Shown here: one piece after another, positions 32,527 to 43,655 of the stretch
Layout: every line of letters starts with the position of its first letter
Position numbering within the stretch: the first letter of the stretch is position 1
Source: Pseudobutyrivibrio sp. OR37
Lineage (GTDB): Bacteria; Bacillota; Clostridia; Lachnospirales; Lachnospiraceae
Direction of reading: 5' to 3'
NCBI RefSeq assembly: GCF_900113655.1
Contig: NZ_FOQF01000002.1
Span: 95,671 to 159,670 of the forward strand
Length of the DNA stretch: 64,000 bases
Translations under genes and position numbers: made by a program
Notes under the pieces: generated by a model
The model's input: only the letters and a program-made list of their open reading frames with translations
Told to the model about the DNA's origin: nothing
Databases searched by the model: none

Positions 32527-35184
32527 CTAAATCAATGGATGCTTTTTAAAATCCCATGATGTCTCGAATGAATCCCAATCGTCTTTACTTATCTCTAAAT
32601 TATCTTTTGTTTTTTCCTCTACCAAATGCTTTTTGTTCTCATCAATGACAAACGGCAGTGATTCTACTGTACCAGGAACATAGTTCAATGTTGGGTTGAT
32701 TATATCCGCGCCAAATTGTGCTGTATTCGTGTTTAAATACCCCAATGCGTACATCATATTATCTGATAAGTTAAACACGCCTGGTCCTGCATCACTTGCC
32801 ATTATTCCCTTAGGTTTATACCTAAATGAAATCTTAGAGCTTGAAATCTTGGTCCAAGTAAGGCTTTCATTAAAGCCTATATCAATATTCACCAATCTTC
32901 CACCAGTAGCACCAACGACAGCTTTTCTTATATCTTCGCCGTCATTATACCAGTTAAACAAATACTCATTATTCCCATACCATCTCCGGAAATCTCCACC
33001 TTTGCTAAACGGAAACCACCTATATTTTTTATCTGATGTTTGCTCAATAGAACTATATCCAAATCCTATATTGGAATAATCAACTTCATGCCATCTTCTT
33101 AAAAATCTATTGTTGTCTGTTGTTGACATGCCACTTTTAGGTGCACCAACATCCTTTATTTTGAGTCCATCAAATTTCGAAATGTATTCGTTTCCAGCCC
33201 AATAAGCAAACGGAGCACCTGGTATTCTTTCAAAATCCACCTGTTTTGCAACATTCAGTCCTTTTCTTTCGAAAAACCACATCTCTTTTGTTTCCACAGT
33301 AACCACTTCAACTGTTTTGTTAAACAAGCGTAAGTACGTACCTTTATATAAGCTTCCTGCACCATTTCTGAACACAAATGCCGTCGTTCCAAAATCAGAT
33401 CCAAAAATTCCCCTTCCAAGATGCAACATATTTGTTACAGTATACTTTTCGATAATGCTATATCTCAACTGTTCATAACTTGAAATGAACATCCAAACAG
33501 GAATATTAATCATTGCCATGTTGCCATGTTTTTTACACATATGCATTGTTTTTTGCATAAACATTGTGCTTAAATCAGACTTAGTATCAGGATATTCTTT
33601 TTTAGCATATTCAGACAGCTTATTGTTCATATTATTACTACCCATGTATGGTGGGTTTGTAACAACAACATCATATTTCTGCACCATAAGTTTTGCCTGA
33701 AGCATCATAGGTACAACTTGGTTAAAGATAACTTCTGAATTGATAGCATCAAACATATTTTCATAGCTTGTCTTATTTCTAAGCTCTTCTACCTTTTGTT
33801 CTAATGTACCGAGCTCATCTCTAGTAATATCAATATTCAAAATAGATCCATATTCCTTGGCATCTTCAAAAACATCTATTAGTTTTTCACCTATTATTCG
33901 TGCATCCCCAAGGCATTCCAGAACCGACTTATCAAATCCGTTGCTTTCGCGGATAGCATAAACATTGCAAATAACATAATCACTTAAAATACGGCGATTG
34001 TACTGTCTGGCCTTCATGAGCACAGCAAAATAAGCGAGCTGTGCTGCTCGTTCATCAATATCTAATCCAAAAAGATTGTTTTCTAGAATGCTTCTTGCTG
34101 CATCTCTCTGTGTATAACCAGCAGACTCATAAATCTGCATAAGGACATCAAATGCGTAAACAAGTATATGACCGCTACCCATGCATGGATCAATAACCTT
34201 AATATCCCCAGGTGTCAGTTTTGCATATTCTTTTCTTATTTCCTCTAATTGTGCCTTTACATCAGCTTCTTGTTCAGCTTCATTCAAGTAGTACTTCCAA
34301 CCGGATTTTAAAGTGTCATTTGGATGGCCTTCAAGCCATAATCTTCCAAGGCTGTTTTCAACCATGTAGCGAACAATCCAGTCTGGTGTAAACAGCTGAG
34401 TTGCAGATGGAATACGTTCTTTTGTAACCTTCACATTGTTCTTAAGAAGCGCAAATGTTTCATCCTTAAGCTCAGCGTTATAATACTGATAAAGCCAGCC
34501 AATGATCTCAACCTGACCGCCTTTTTCAATATTAAAATCATCCTCTTCAATGTCATGCACAAGATGATAAATTACACCGTCCTGATCTACAAATGAGACA
34601 TTAAGAAGTAACTCTGAATAATCACTTGTATTCTCAAATAGTCTTGGAAGCATAGAATGAAGGGTATTGCACTGCATTATAAAGAGCATTCTAAAGCATT
34701 CATCAAGTTTATTATCATTCTTAAGCTCGATTATCTGCTGTTTCTCAGATTCTGACAGTTCCAAGTCAGCATCAAATGGAGTTGTTACAATATCTGGCTC
34801 AAGCTTTCCTGTTTCCGATGAAAGCACTCTAATATGCGCAGGCATATAGTCATTTACTTCCATGAAACGTACAGCAATCAGTCGATTAAACCATGTATAA
34901 GCAACCTCTTCAATAACACTACTATAAGCAGTAGCGTAGTCTGATTCCTTCTCTTTTTGTCTAATGATATCTACAAGCCCTTTACGCTGCTTAATTTCTT
35001 CACCACGAATGGCATATGGCTCCGCTGTTCCTATATCATAAAACTCTACATCAAGTGTAGACTGAAAAAGTGCATCAGAAATCCCTTCTGATGTTATTCC
35101 CATAAGACCTGCTTTATAACTAACATCTGCTATTAACTTGTTTCTTGCCCATATAGCAAAATTTCTGATTGCTGTTTTATTCAC
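32527..35184 (-). CDS. pglX: Second PglX-type adenine methyltransferase, C-terminally short
   Basis: 885 residues. It keeps the methyltransferase motifs DPCMGSGHILVYAFD (motif I, near 334) and NPPYMGSNNM (motif IV, near 511), and its first 600 residues are closely similar to the PglX encoded just upstream. The last 300 or so residues of full-length PglX are missing: the frame ends TSWDFKKHPLI. The middle/C-terminal part (600-885), where target recognition is expected, has diverged. It starts with GTG (GAGGTGA four bases upstream). A tandem duplicate with probably different specificity. Confidence 0.9.
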   Translation of the reverse strand: MNKTAIRNFAIWARNKLIADVSYKAGLMGITSEGISDALFQSTLDVEFYDIGTAEPYAIRGEEIKQRKGLVDIIRQKEKESDYATAYSSVIEEVAYTWFNRLIAVRFMEVNDYMPAHIRVLSSETGKLEPDIVTTPFDADLELSESEKQQIIELKNDNKLDECFRMLFIMQCNTLHSMLPRLFENTSDYSELLLNVSFVDQDGVIYHLVHDIEEDDFNIEKGGQVEIIGWLYQYYNAELKDETFALLKNNVKVTKERIPSATQLFTPDWIVRYMVENSLGRLWLEGHPNDTLKSGWKYYLNEAEQEADVKAQLEEIRKEYAKLTPGDIKVIDPCMGSGHILVYAFDVLMQIYESAGYTQRDAARSILENNLFGLDIDERAAQLAYFAVLMKARQYNRRILSDYVICNVYAIRESNGFDKSVLECLGDARIIGEKLIDVFEDAKEYGSILNIDITRDELGTLEQKVEELRNKTSYENMFDAINSEVIFNQVVPMMLQAKLMVQKYDVVVTNPPYMGSNNMNNKLSEYAKKEYPDTKSDLSTMFMQKTMHMCKKHGNMAMINIPVWMFISSYEQLRYSIIEKYTVTNMLHLGRGIFGSDFGTTAFVFRNGAGSLYKGTYLRLFNKTVEVVTVETKEMWFFERKGLNVAKQVDFERIPGAPFAYWAGNEYISKFDGLKIKDVGAPKSGMSTTDNNRFLRRWHEVDYSNIGFGYSSIEQTSDKKYRWFPFSKGGDFRRWYGNNEYLFNWYNDGEDIRKAVVGATGGRLVNIDIGFNESLTWTKISSSKISFRYKPKGIMASDAGPGVFNLSDNMMYALGYLNTNTAQFGADIINPTLNYVPGTVESLPFVIDENKKHLVEEKTKDNLEISKDDWDSFETSWDFKKHPLI

Positions 35185-35200
35185 TGTCTCACCTCAATAA

Positions 35201-38200
35201 TTAATTCTTTTTGAAGTCGTTAAACTTCTTGTCATCCATCATAATAGCTTTGCTGTCTGCAAGAACTTCATAAAGCTTGCCATCAGTTCCAAGTTGTACT
35301 TTTTTGTAGTTGTACTTAACACCATCGTCAAGATCAAGCTCTGTTCTAGCCAATGCCAAGTGACCAATCTTTTCATCATAATCACGGCACTCTTTGAGCT
35401 GCTTCTGAAGCTTTTCTTTACGTTTTGTTGCAGCACCAACCTCACGGCTATTAGTACTATGATCAATCATATCCTGCATACGTCCAATCTCTGACTCATA
35501 TACACGCTGCATTCTATGAAGATAATCCACACGCAAGTTACCGATTGTATCAGCATTATATCTATGAAGATAAATAAGTGCCTTAAAACCATTCTGCTTA
35601 CCACTGTCAAATAGCCAGTAAATAGGTCTTTTACCTGAGCCAGTAACAGAGTACGTCTGGCAATGATCCTTAAAGAAATCAGAAACAAAATAATTTCTGA
35701 TAATCTCTCGTGAAGAATTACCTTTGTTTCCAAGAGCTTGTGCTATGAAATCTAAATTCTGCTCTAAAGTATCTTCGCCATATACCTTCTTGAGCCAGTC
35801 TATAAAAAGACCAACAATGTCATCCTCAAAGTATTCTTCATCAGTGATTGGAATGATATTGTCAGCATCAGGGATAAATGTCTTATATTTGCTTGCATCC
35901 CATTCGCCGCCTGCATAAGCAAGCCCTTCAACATCTAATGAATAGCGTCCAAACATACAACCAACTGCATATGAAAGAAGGCTTTTAATGTCACGTTGTA
36001 AATCAGCTTTACGTACTGTAACATCCTTATCCTCAACCTCAGGAGTAAGTTCATCCTGTAAACCATAAATATCTATGAAAATACGGTTCAGCTCTTCCTC
36101 GTTTGCCTTAAGCTGATTGAACCTGTTATCACACTCAGCTTCCCATTCTTTGTATTTATCTGAAATTAATCTTCCCATTGTGTCTCCTTTTGCAATTGGA
36201 CTTTTCGCATACTCATATGAAGTCTCAACGTATTTCAAATCATCCTTCGAGTTCTCAATACACTTATTGACTAATATTTCCACACTAACTTTGTTCATTT
36301 CTATAATTGGCATTGATCTTACATCTTTGACTTGGAAATGCAAAGTTGGATTCATCATTGCAGCAATTCTTGAATATACAACAGTATTTAGCAACCCAAG
36401 CACATAGTAATAAATGTCATCATTTACAATTATTGTAGAGCCATTCTTATCATATGTGGCCCCCTCTGGCATAACTCTAAATCCAGGAGTAGTAGTGGCA
36501 ATAATCCCCCATGTTATCCCCCTCTTATACCAATATGCCTCATTTATTATTTGTGAAGCATGTTTTCCATCACCATTCTTATAAATATTTCTTGCGATAG
36601 GTGACCAATTAACAACATATTCTAAATTTCCCCACCATTTACGATATGATCCGCCTTTCGCATAAAAAATCCATTTTTCTTTATTTCCTACATCATTATT
36701 ATTAAGTTCCCAATAACAACGAACGAACCGATCATTATTTCCTGTAATGTTTTGCGATGGAGATACTGACTTGCTAAAAAGCGTATCATGATCAAAAATT
36801 GATAACATGTTTTCACTTGCCCAATAGGCTATAGTTTTCCCTGGAAGCCTCTCAAATTCAGATTGAGATGTAAAAAAGGCATTGCTACCCTTTAAAAAGC
36901 TAAGTTCCTTTTCTCTTGTATTCGGCTCATCAATCAATCTCAAATATGATCCTTTGTATTTTTTCATCTGATTTTTCATAAATACAAATGCTGTTGATTG
37001 AACAACTTCACCAGCTATATCATCAAAAGCTCTTGGTCCCAAATGAACCATATTAATAAAACAATCTTCATCAATTCTTAATCTGAGTTTTTCAAAACTT
37101 GAAAGAAACATCCACGCTTGCTGAGTTATCATTGAATAATATGCATTTACTCGGCATAACTTACTACATTTCATTATAAACGCAGCAAATAAATCCCCTT
37201 TTCCTTCTGAATAGCTTTTTGAAAGATAACCTGACAACTTTTTATTCATGCCTGATGCACCCATGTATGGTGGATTGGTAATAACAATCTCGTACTTCCT
37301 TGCCATTGTCTCGCCAATTGCAATTATATCTAGCAATCTATCTTGTGTTTCATCAATACCAATAGTATCTAATGATATCTGACCTTCTACACTGTTCTTA
37401 GCAGCAAATCTTCTAAGCAGCTTCCAATCATAATTTTTCACGTCAAGAATAGAACCATATTCCTTGGCATCTCTAAACGTATCAAGGAGCCTTGTTATCT
37501 GGTTCATTGCATCATTTTTTTCAATTTCATTTAAATCAGCACCAAAATACTTAAGCTGATTTCTGTTTATACTATTACTATCTTGAATAGCATAAACATG
37601 GCATGGTGTTTCTGCAGACAGTATTCTCCTGTTGTACTGTCTTGCTTTCATCATGACAGCAAAGTAAGCCATCTGATATGCTCTGTCATCAATGTCTAAA
37701 CCATATAAGTTATTCTCTAAAATGCTCTTAGCAGCATCTCTCTGCGAATAACCAGCAGACTCATATATCTGCATAAGCACATCAAATGCATATACTAAGA
37801 TATGTCCACTACCCATACATGGGTCTATAAAATGAATATCTTCTGGATTAAGCTTTGCATATTCAGCATGAATCTCATCAAGTTTTTCCTGAACATCAGG
37901 CTCTTGCTCTGCCTCTTGAAGATAATACTTCCATCCTGCCTTTAGAGAATCATTTGGATGTCCTTCTACCCAAATACGGCCAAGGCTGTTCTCCACCATG
38001 TAACGAACAATCCAATCCGGTGTAAAGAGCTGTGTTACTGCTGGAATTTCTTCTTTTGAAATCTTTCCATTCTTCGCAAAGGCTTCATTCTTAGGCTCAG
38101 TATTGTAGTACTGATACATCCATCCAATAATCTCAACCTGACCACCCATCTCAATATTAAAGTCTTCCTCAGGAATATCATTTACAAGATGGTAAACTAC

Positions 38201-38809
38201 ACCTTCCTTATCTATAGCAGAAATATTAAGAAGAACTTCTGTGTAATCAGATGTCTTTTCAAAAAGCGCAGGCAAAATTTCATTTAAAGCATTACATTGT
38301 TTGATGAAAAGCATTCTGAAACATTCATCAAGCTCATTATCATTTTTGAGTCTGATGATTTCTTGCTTTTCGTCATCTGTAAATGGCAATTCTGCATCAA
38401 ATGGAGTTGTAACCAAATCCGGCTCCATCTTGCCGCTTTCAGATGAAAGCACTCTGATATGAGAAGGTAAATAATCATTTACCTCCATGAATCTAACCGC
38501 TATAAGTCTGTTAAACCATGTATAGGCTACACCTTCGATGATATATTTATATGCAGTAGCATAGTCTGTTTCGTTAGCCTTTTGATTAATTGCATTTACA
38601 AGGCTGGCTCTCTGCTTAATGGCTTCACCTGTAATTGTATAAGGCTCGGCTGTTCCTATATCAAAGAATTGTGTTTCTCTTGTAGACTGAGGCAATGCCT
38701 CTTTGATTTCCTCAGATGTAATACCCATAAGTCCAGCACGATACTCTATATCAGCTATTAACTTATTTCTTGCCCATATAGCAAAGTTTCTTATAGCAGT
38801 TTTATTCAT
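35201..38809 (-). CDS. pglX: BREX adenine-specific DNA methyltransferase PglX (BrxX)
   Basis: 1,202 residues, the usual full length. Motif I DPCMGSGHILVYAFD near 331 and motif IV NPPYMGASGM near 512 mark a gamma-type N6-adenine methyltransferase; flanking regions with YMVENSLGRIW and NLYGLDIDDRAYQMA are typical of PglX. It methylates a non-palindromic site on host DNA, allowing BREX to tell host from phage. GGAGA lies nine bases before the ATG. Followed 16 bases later by the shorter paralogue. Confidence 0.95.
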   Translation of the reverse strand: MNKTAIRNFAIWARNKLIADIEYRAGLMGITSEEIKEALPQSTRETQFFDIGTAEPYTITGEAIKQRASLVNAINQKANETDYATAYKYIIEGVAYTWFNRLIAVRFMEVNDYLPSHIRVLSSESGKMEPDLVTTPFDAELPFTDDEKQEIIRLKNDNELDECFRMLFIKQCNALNEILPALFEKTSDYTEVLLNISAIDKEGVVYHLVNDIPEEDFNIEMGGQVEIIGWMYQYYNTEPKNEAFAKNGKISKEEIPAVTQLFTPDWIVRYMVENSLGRIWVEGHPNDSLKAGWKYYLQEAEQEPDVQEKLDEIHAEYAKLNPEDIHFIDPCMGSGHILVYAFDVLMQIYESAGYSQRDAAKSILENNLYGLDIDDRAYQMAYFAVMMKARQYNRRILSAETPCHVYAIQDSNSINRNQLKYFGADLNEIEKNDAMNQITRLLDTFRDAKEYGSILDVKNYDWKLLRRFAAKNSVEGQISLDTIGIDETQDRLLDIIAIGETMARKYEIVITNPPYMGASGMNKKLSGYLSKSYSEGKGDLFAAFIMKCSKLCRVNAYYSMITQQAWMFLSSFEKLRLRIDEDCFINMVHLGPRAFDDIAGEVVQSTAFVFMKNQMKKYKGSYLRLIDEPNTREKELSFLKGSNAFFTSQSEFERLPGKTIAYWASENMLSIFDHDTLFSKSVSPSQNITGNNDRFVRCYWELNNNDVGNKEKWIFYAKGGSYRKWWGNLEYVVNWSPIARNIYKNGDGKHASQIINEAYWYKRGITWGIIATTTPGFRVMPEGATYDKNGSTIIVNDDIYYYVLGLLNTVVYSRIAAMMNPTLHFQVKDVRSMPIIEMNKVSVEILVNKCIENSKDDLKYVETSYEYAKSPIAKGDTMGRLISDKYKEWEAECDNRFNQLKANEEELNRIFIDIYGLQDELTPEVEDKDVTVRKADLQRDIKSLLSYAVGCMFGRYSLDVEGLAYAGGEWDASKYKTFIPDADNIIPITDEEYFEDDIVGLFIDWLKKVYGEDTLEQNLDFIAQALGNKGNSSREIIRNYFVSDFFKDHCQTYSVTGSGKRPIYWLFDSGKQNGFKALIYLHRYNADTIGNLRVDYLHRMQRVYESEIGRMQDMIDHSTNSREVGAATKRKEKLQKQLKECRDYDEKIGHLALARTELDLDDGVKYNYKKVQLGTDGKLYEVLADSKAIMMDDKKFNDFKKN

Positions 38810-38827
38810 GCCTTATTATCTCCAATC

Positions 38828-41800
38828 TTAAAATTCTACATTTACGATGTCATTCTCATTTAATTCATCAAGCAATGACTTCTTAAGCTGATCAATATAT
38901 TTATCTACATCCTCAGCCTTTTCTATTCTCCATGATGAAGTATGTGCAACAGTCTTGATTGTTACATTCTTTGTCTTCTTCTTAGGAACCTTAACTACTA
39001 CATCAGGTGTTGGCACATCTCCACTTGCTGCATTTTCAGCTGCCCTCTTTGCAGCAATAGCAGCATCTAACTCATTCATTTCGTCTAACAAACGAATCTT
39101 AAGAGCACTCGCTTTATCCGCATAAGCTCTAAGTCTAGAAACATTGTTACATGTATCTGCACCATTCCAAATTTCAACAAACATTTCCTGATACTCAGGC
39201 TTCTTTTCATCTTTATATTCCTTAGTATCAACTACCTCTATAACTCTATCTCTATCAGCTTCGATAGATTGTTTTACTGGTACTGCAGCCTTTTCAAGAA
39301 TGTCTGTATAAGCGTTCATGAACTTATTTCTAAGGTCAGGAAGCTTTGGAATCTCTCTGTATGGAGCCTGCATCTCAACAATTGATTTAATCTGAGCTAC
39401 AATGTCCTCCAAGGCCTTATCTACAATGTATGTTTTACTATCATCATATATTTCAAGCATATCGAGAGCTCTTGTGAATATCTGCTGTTGCTCACCACCA
39501 AAGAATGTTTTTACCGGCTCGTAATCCTCCGCATAATCAAGTAAATCATCCTGGTGCTTAGATACATACTCATAAAACTCTTTAGGCTCTGTTATCTGTA
39601 CAACTGCCTGCATGAGTTTCTTTCCATCATCAATAACCTTCTTTCCTGGATATACGTACTGATTGTAATTAACTAAAAGAGTATTCATCTCACCAATTCT
39701 GTTCTGTGAATACTTTTGGAATGTTCTCATACCACTATCTTCATCTTCCGATGTAAGTGAAGTTCCAAATAGTTCTTTAATTACGGTCTGTACTGCCTTC
39801 TTTTCTTTTTCAGGTACACGGACTCTAACTTCCATGAGAAGCTTGTCTACGTACTGCTTTTTAATAATATAATCAACAATTTCATCTGCCGACTTATTCA
39901 TTACAGTTACAACAGATCCGTTGACCGTAAATGTTAAGTCGCCACGCTTATATAATCTAGCTACCAACCAATGAACGTCATCCTCTACGAATCCATATGG
40001 AGCAGACATAAATCTGTCTTTAATAGTCTTCATGGATGTCTTGATATGTATCTGTGAGTTACCTGATATAAAATTAAGTACATCGTCAAGTGCGTGTTGG
40101 TTAGACTCACCTTCACTACCTAAATCAAGCTTTAACTGATTTGTTGCAGCAAACATCTTTCTAATATTGGTCTCATCAAATGCTGCATCAATATATGAAA
40201 GCTTGTGATAAACTGTCTGAACCAGTCTACCAATAGCCTCATTGATTCTAGATGTAACTTCCTTTGATGAAAGGTTTGCCACATCGCCATTTACATATAT
40301 TGTTGATTCTTTAAGTGCTTCTGTAAGGTAAAGCTTTGCATTAGAATTACGTTCACGCATCTCAACGCGCTTAGCTTCTTTAATAGTTTCATACTTAGTG
40401 AGCTGCGAAGATGTATTAAGTCGAAGGAATTTCTCAATCTTCAAATATGTCATAAGCTCTTCAAGGAAAGCTGCATCGTTTGGAAGAAGTACTACTACTT
40501 CCTGGCTTGTTCCTGACATCATACGAAGAGTCGCATCATCATTGCCACCATCATACCAAGGAGTAAGAACACGAAGTCCTATATCAAAATTCTGATTAGA
40601 TTTGTATGGTCTATCATCAACTATCTGATTAAATGAGAATGCATATCTACCATTAAATGCTGGATAACGATATCTCTTATCGGAAAAGATATCCTCAAAA
40701 ATCATTTCCGAAACTTTGTTAATGACCTCAGCCATTTCAACATTCTGGCTTTCAATCTCTCGATTAATTTCCTGCTCTTCATCTGTAAGGAAAACAAAAA
40801 GGCTACCATTCTTCTGCACAAGCATCTGCTGCTGAAGGACCTTAAGTGCCTGCTCAACCCTTTCCTTTAGCTCGATACGATCATTATCAATGTTATCAAT
40901 CATAAGGCTAGTGATATTCTCTACATTAGCCTCAATCTCAAGTATGTACTTAATCATAAAAAGAGTCTTGAGAACATTAATTGCAAATACATCCTCAGTC
41001 TGTCCCTCTGGATTAATCTTTGTGTTATCAAAAGCCCTAATAATTACACTTCTATGACTATGATCCAAGAAGTTTTCAAGAGCGTCATAGAATCTATGAA
41101 ATGGCACAATTGCACCTTCTGATTCTTCCATGATTTTTACTGCGGATTCTTTGAATAGTGCAAGCATTGAGCGCTCACCTTCTGATAAATGCTTGCCTGA
41201 TGCACCATGCGTCCTTATCGATGTAAGTACACTCGCCAAAATATTAAATTGATATGGTACGAACGGATATACACAAGCAAAATCATTTTCATCTGAGTAA
41301 AGCTTTTTCTCTACGCCATCATTAAAAACAATAAGATTCTTGATGATAGTAGCCTTCTGCTCATAGAGAAGTCTAAGTGTCTGTGCGCCAGTCTCATTCT
41401 TATCCAGAATTCTCTTCTTGATAACCTCATCAACATTTGCCGATGAAAGAGCAAGTCGTGTGGCAAAACGCCCCTGAATCTTAGAGAAGTCATTTCCCTT
41501 AACTTTCATAATAGAATCAACATCCTGCTGGCTAGTAACAACAACCCATGCTTTACCGTAACAAGCTTGACTCAACTCATGTCGTACTGTTTGTAAATTC
41601 AGCATCAAACTTGAATCATCACCTATATACTGTCCTACTTCATCAACCATAAAAACGACGTGGTGATTATTTCCCTTCTTCTCAATATATTCTTGAACTC
41701 TTTTTGCAAATTCTTCAATACTTATTCGATATGGCTCAGTTGCCTTTTCACACCAGTTGCGAGCAGCAGCTTCACTCATGAAATCAATCTTTACAAGAGC

Positions 41801-42433
41801 CTCAACAACATCGTCCTGTATAAAATCAAACTTATGACGCGATTCTTCCCAATCTGAACCATATTCATCTGCGAATGCTCGTTTAAAAACTTCATACTTG
41901 CCTTCATCTGTAAGCTGACTCTCTAAATCTGCAAGATGTGGTAAGCTTCCGCAAAACCCACGTTTTTCGTTAAATACTTTTAAGAAAACATTTACTATTG
42001 CATCTTTATTTTGTTTGCTGTTGCTATCACTCTTTGCATCAATATCAAACAAGATAACATCTGTTGATGTTTCACTAGCCAAACGCATATCTGCAAGAAC
42101 CATCGCATCAGAAATCTTATTATCATCAACAAAATAATCAATTGCCTTTTTACCACCAATTTCTTTGTTATCCAGGATATATGATAGTATCTTTAAGAAA
42201 TGAGATTTACCACTTCCAAAGAAACCTGAAATCCATACTCCCACTTCTACAGTATTGCCAACGATTCCCTTTTTATATGCTTCAAAAAATGTTGCAAAGT
42301 GTTTCTGTAATTCCCTTGTAACAACATATTCTTCTAATTCCTGTGCTGGATTACTTGTTTCACCCTGTCCAACCATCACTACGCCTTGAATATCTCTATC
42401 AATACTCTTAGCAAACATATCTTTAATCTGCAT
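38828..42433 (-). CDS. brxC: BREX ATPase BrxC/PglY
   Basis: 1,201 residues. MQIKDMFAKSIDRDIQGVVM is the characteristic BrxC start. Walker A GFFGSGKSHFLK (71-82) and Walker B VVFMVDEVGQYIG are intact. The rest is the long helical region of the DUF6079/BrxC family. BrxC is a core BREX component, thought to act with BrxB, PglZ and PglX. AGGAGGAG lies 7-9 bases before the ATG; 18 bases separate it from brxB. Confidence 0.95.
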   Translation of the reverse strand: MQIKDMFAKSIDRDIQGVVMVGQGETSNPAQELEEYVVTRELQKHFATFFEAYKKGIVGNTVEVGVWISGFFGSGKSHFLKILSYILDNKEIGGKKAIDYFVDDNKISDAMVLADMRLASETSTDVILFDIDAKSDSNSKQNKDAIVNVFLKVFNEKRGFCGSLPHLADLESQLTDEGKYEVFKRAFADEYGSDWEESRHKFDFIQDDVVEALVKIDFMSEAAARNWCEKATEPYRISIEEFAKRVQEYIEKKGNNHHVVFMVDEVGQYIGDDSSLMLNLQTVRHELSQACYGKAWVVVTSQQDVDSIMKVKGNDFSKIQGRFATRLALSSANVDEVIKKRILDKNETGAQTLRLLYEQKATIIKNLIVFNDGVEKKLYSDENDFACVYPFVPYQFNILASVLTSIRTHGASGKHLSEGERSMLALFKESAVKIMEESEGAIVPFHRFYDALENFLDHSHRSVIIRAFDNTKINPEGQTEDVFAINVLKTLFMIKYILEIEANVENITSLMIDNIDNDRIELKERVEQALKVLQQQMLVQKNGSLFVFLTDEEQEINREIESQNVEMAEVINKVSEMIFEDIFSDKRYRYPAFNGRYAFSFNQIVDDRPYKSNQNFDIGLRVLTPWYDGGNDDATLRMMSGTSQEVVVLLPNDAAFLEELMTYLKIEKFLRLNTSSQLTKYETIKEAKRVEMRERNSNAKLYLTEALKESTIYVNGDVANLSSKEVTSRINEAIGRLVQTVYHKLSYIDAAFDETNIRKMFAATNQLKLDLGSEGESNQHALDDVLNFISGNSQIHIKTSMKTIKDRFMSAPYGFVEDDVHWLVARLYKRGDLTFTVNGSVVTVMNKSADEIVDYIIKKQYVDKLLMEVRVRVPEKEKKAVQTVIKELFGTSLTSEDEDSGMRTFQKYSQNRIGEMNTLLVNYNQYVYPGKKVIDDGKKLMQAVVQITEPKEFYEYVSKHQDDLLDYAEDYEPVKTFFGGEQQQIFTRALDMLEIYDDSKTYIVDKALEDIVAQIKSIVEMQAPYREIPKLPDLRNKFMNAYTDILEKAAVPVKQSIEADRDRVIEVVDTKEYKDEKKPEYQEMFVEIWNGADTCNNVSRLRAYADKASALKIRLLDEMNELDAAIAAKRAAENAASGDVPTPDVVVKVPKKKTKNVTIKTVAHTSSWRIEKAEDVDKYIDQLKKSLLDELNENDIVNVEF

Positions 42434-42450
42434 ATTAGTTCTCCTCCTAA

Positions 42451-43029
42451 CTACTTCACTAACTTAAATGCACGATAATAATTATCATCTTTTATTTCGC
42501 CAAACAAGATAAGTTCTTGTTCGTTATATACTCCTGGGAAAAACATAACTACAGGAGCTTTTACAAATGATTGATGCAAATTGTTCAATACCTTATGTGA
42601 TCTAAGAATTGGAAAGCACTTTCCAACTCCTGTAAGGAATACAACAGCATTATCTGGTGTATTATCCTTGATGTGCTGAACAATAAGACTGTCATCGTCA
42701 TTAATCTTCATCGAATTACTAACAGCTTTTGTTATTTTTTCAAGTCCCTTTTTCTTTTCGAACTTGTAGCAATCCTCTAGAAAATCATTCTCCTTAAGGA
42801 AATCAATGATAATGTCGTAAAGATCAAAGACTACTAATTCAAATTCTTCGTTTCCTTTAGAATTTCTATTTTGCATGTATTTGATTCTCTCTCGAACTTC
42901 CAATTCCTGTTCTGGCGGATAATCAAACACCCAATAATTAACTTCGTTTGCTCTACCGCTACTCTGACGGAATGTTGGCTTCTTAATCGCCTCTTCCATC
43001 TGATCTAGACGCTCTGCTAAATCTGCCAT
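42451..43029 (-). CDS. brxB: BREX protein BrxB (DUF1788)
   Basis: 192 residues. VVFLTGVGKCFPILRSHKVL and the C-terminal APVVMFFPGVYNEQELILFG are the DUF1788 signature. Its ATG overlaps the brxA stop by one base (TAATG). BrxB is required for both methylation and exclusion in studied type 1 systems. Confidence 0.92.
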   Translation of the reverse strand: MADLAERLDQMEEAIKKPTFRQSSGRANEVNYWVFDYPPEQELEVRERIKYMQNRNSKGNEEFELVVFDLYDIIIDFLKENDFLEDCYKFEKKKGLEKITKAVSNSMKINDDDSLIVQHIKDNTPDNAVVFLTGVGKCFPILRSHKVLNNLHQSFVKAPVVMFFPGVYNEQELILFGEIKDDNYYRAFKLVK

Positions 43030-43655
43030 TATCTAACTCCTTCCAACGCCTTAGCTATCTGTCCATATCCATAATCGTCAAGCCAATGCTTTAAAATCGG
43101 ATCAAGAACGGGCTTCAAAATCTCACGCTCTGTTCCTCTATTATTGTCATCAAGTAATCCTGCCTCAAAAAGCATTGTCTTATAGCTTCTAGAAAGCCTT
43201 TTAACTGTAGCTTCAGTTAGCTTTTCGACATCCTCATGCTGTTCCTGCTTATTCTTAAAATAGATACTAAGATCAGCATCGGTTAAAACATTATTTCCAA
43301 TAATCAGCTTCTCTCGAACTACTTCATATACAAAATCAAAGAACAATGTATCATGTGCTAGTGTTCCTGCTAATGCAAATAGTTTCTGAGTAGAAACATC
43401 ACTATCCATAAACAATGGATAAAAGCTCTCATCCAAGGATTTGATTCTCGCTGTACAAGTTGAATAAATCATCTTGGCTCTAGCTGGTGTACTAGCTCCA
43501 AATATATTCTCTTCTTCACTGAGCTTTTTTATCTCCTCAAAAGATTTTCCAGACGATAACATCTGGACCTCTTTCCTAAACTCCATAAACCAAAATGAGA
43601 ACTTTACTGCTCCTGCGCTATATTTATTTCTCTTCAACTGTGTTTCCTCCGTCAT
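43029..43655 (-). CDS. brxA: BREX protein BrxA (DUF1819)
   Basis: 208 residues in the ATG form. YSAGAVKFSFWFMEFRKEV and the following helices fit the DUF1819/BrxA family, small helical DNA-binding proteins. The first ATG (43655) has no good ribosome-binding site; a TTG at 43637 has GGAGG eight bases upstream and gives MKRNKYSAGAVKF, closer to other BrxA N-termini. It overlaps the end of the regulator gene in either case. Confidence 0.9.
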   Translation of the reverse strand: MTEETQLKRNKYSAGAVKFSFWFMEFRKEVQMLSSGKSFEEIKKLSEEENIFGASTPARAKMIYSTCTARIKSLDESFYPLFMDSDVSTQKLFALAGTLAHDTLFFDFVYEVVREKLIIGNNVLTDADLSIYFKNKQEQHEDVEKLTEATVKRLSRSYKTMLFEAGLLDDNNRGTEREILKPVLDPILKHWLDDYGYGQIAKALEGVR

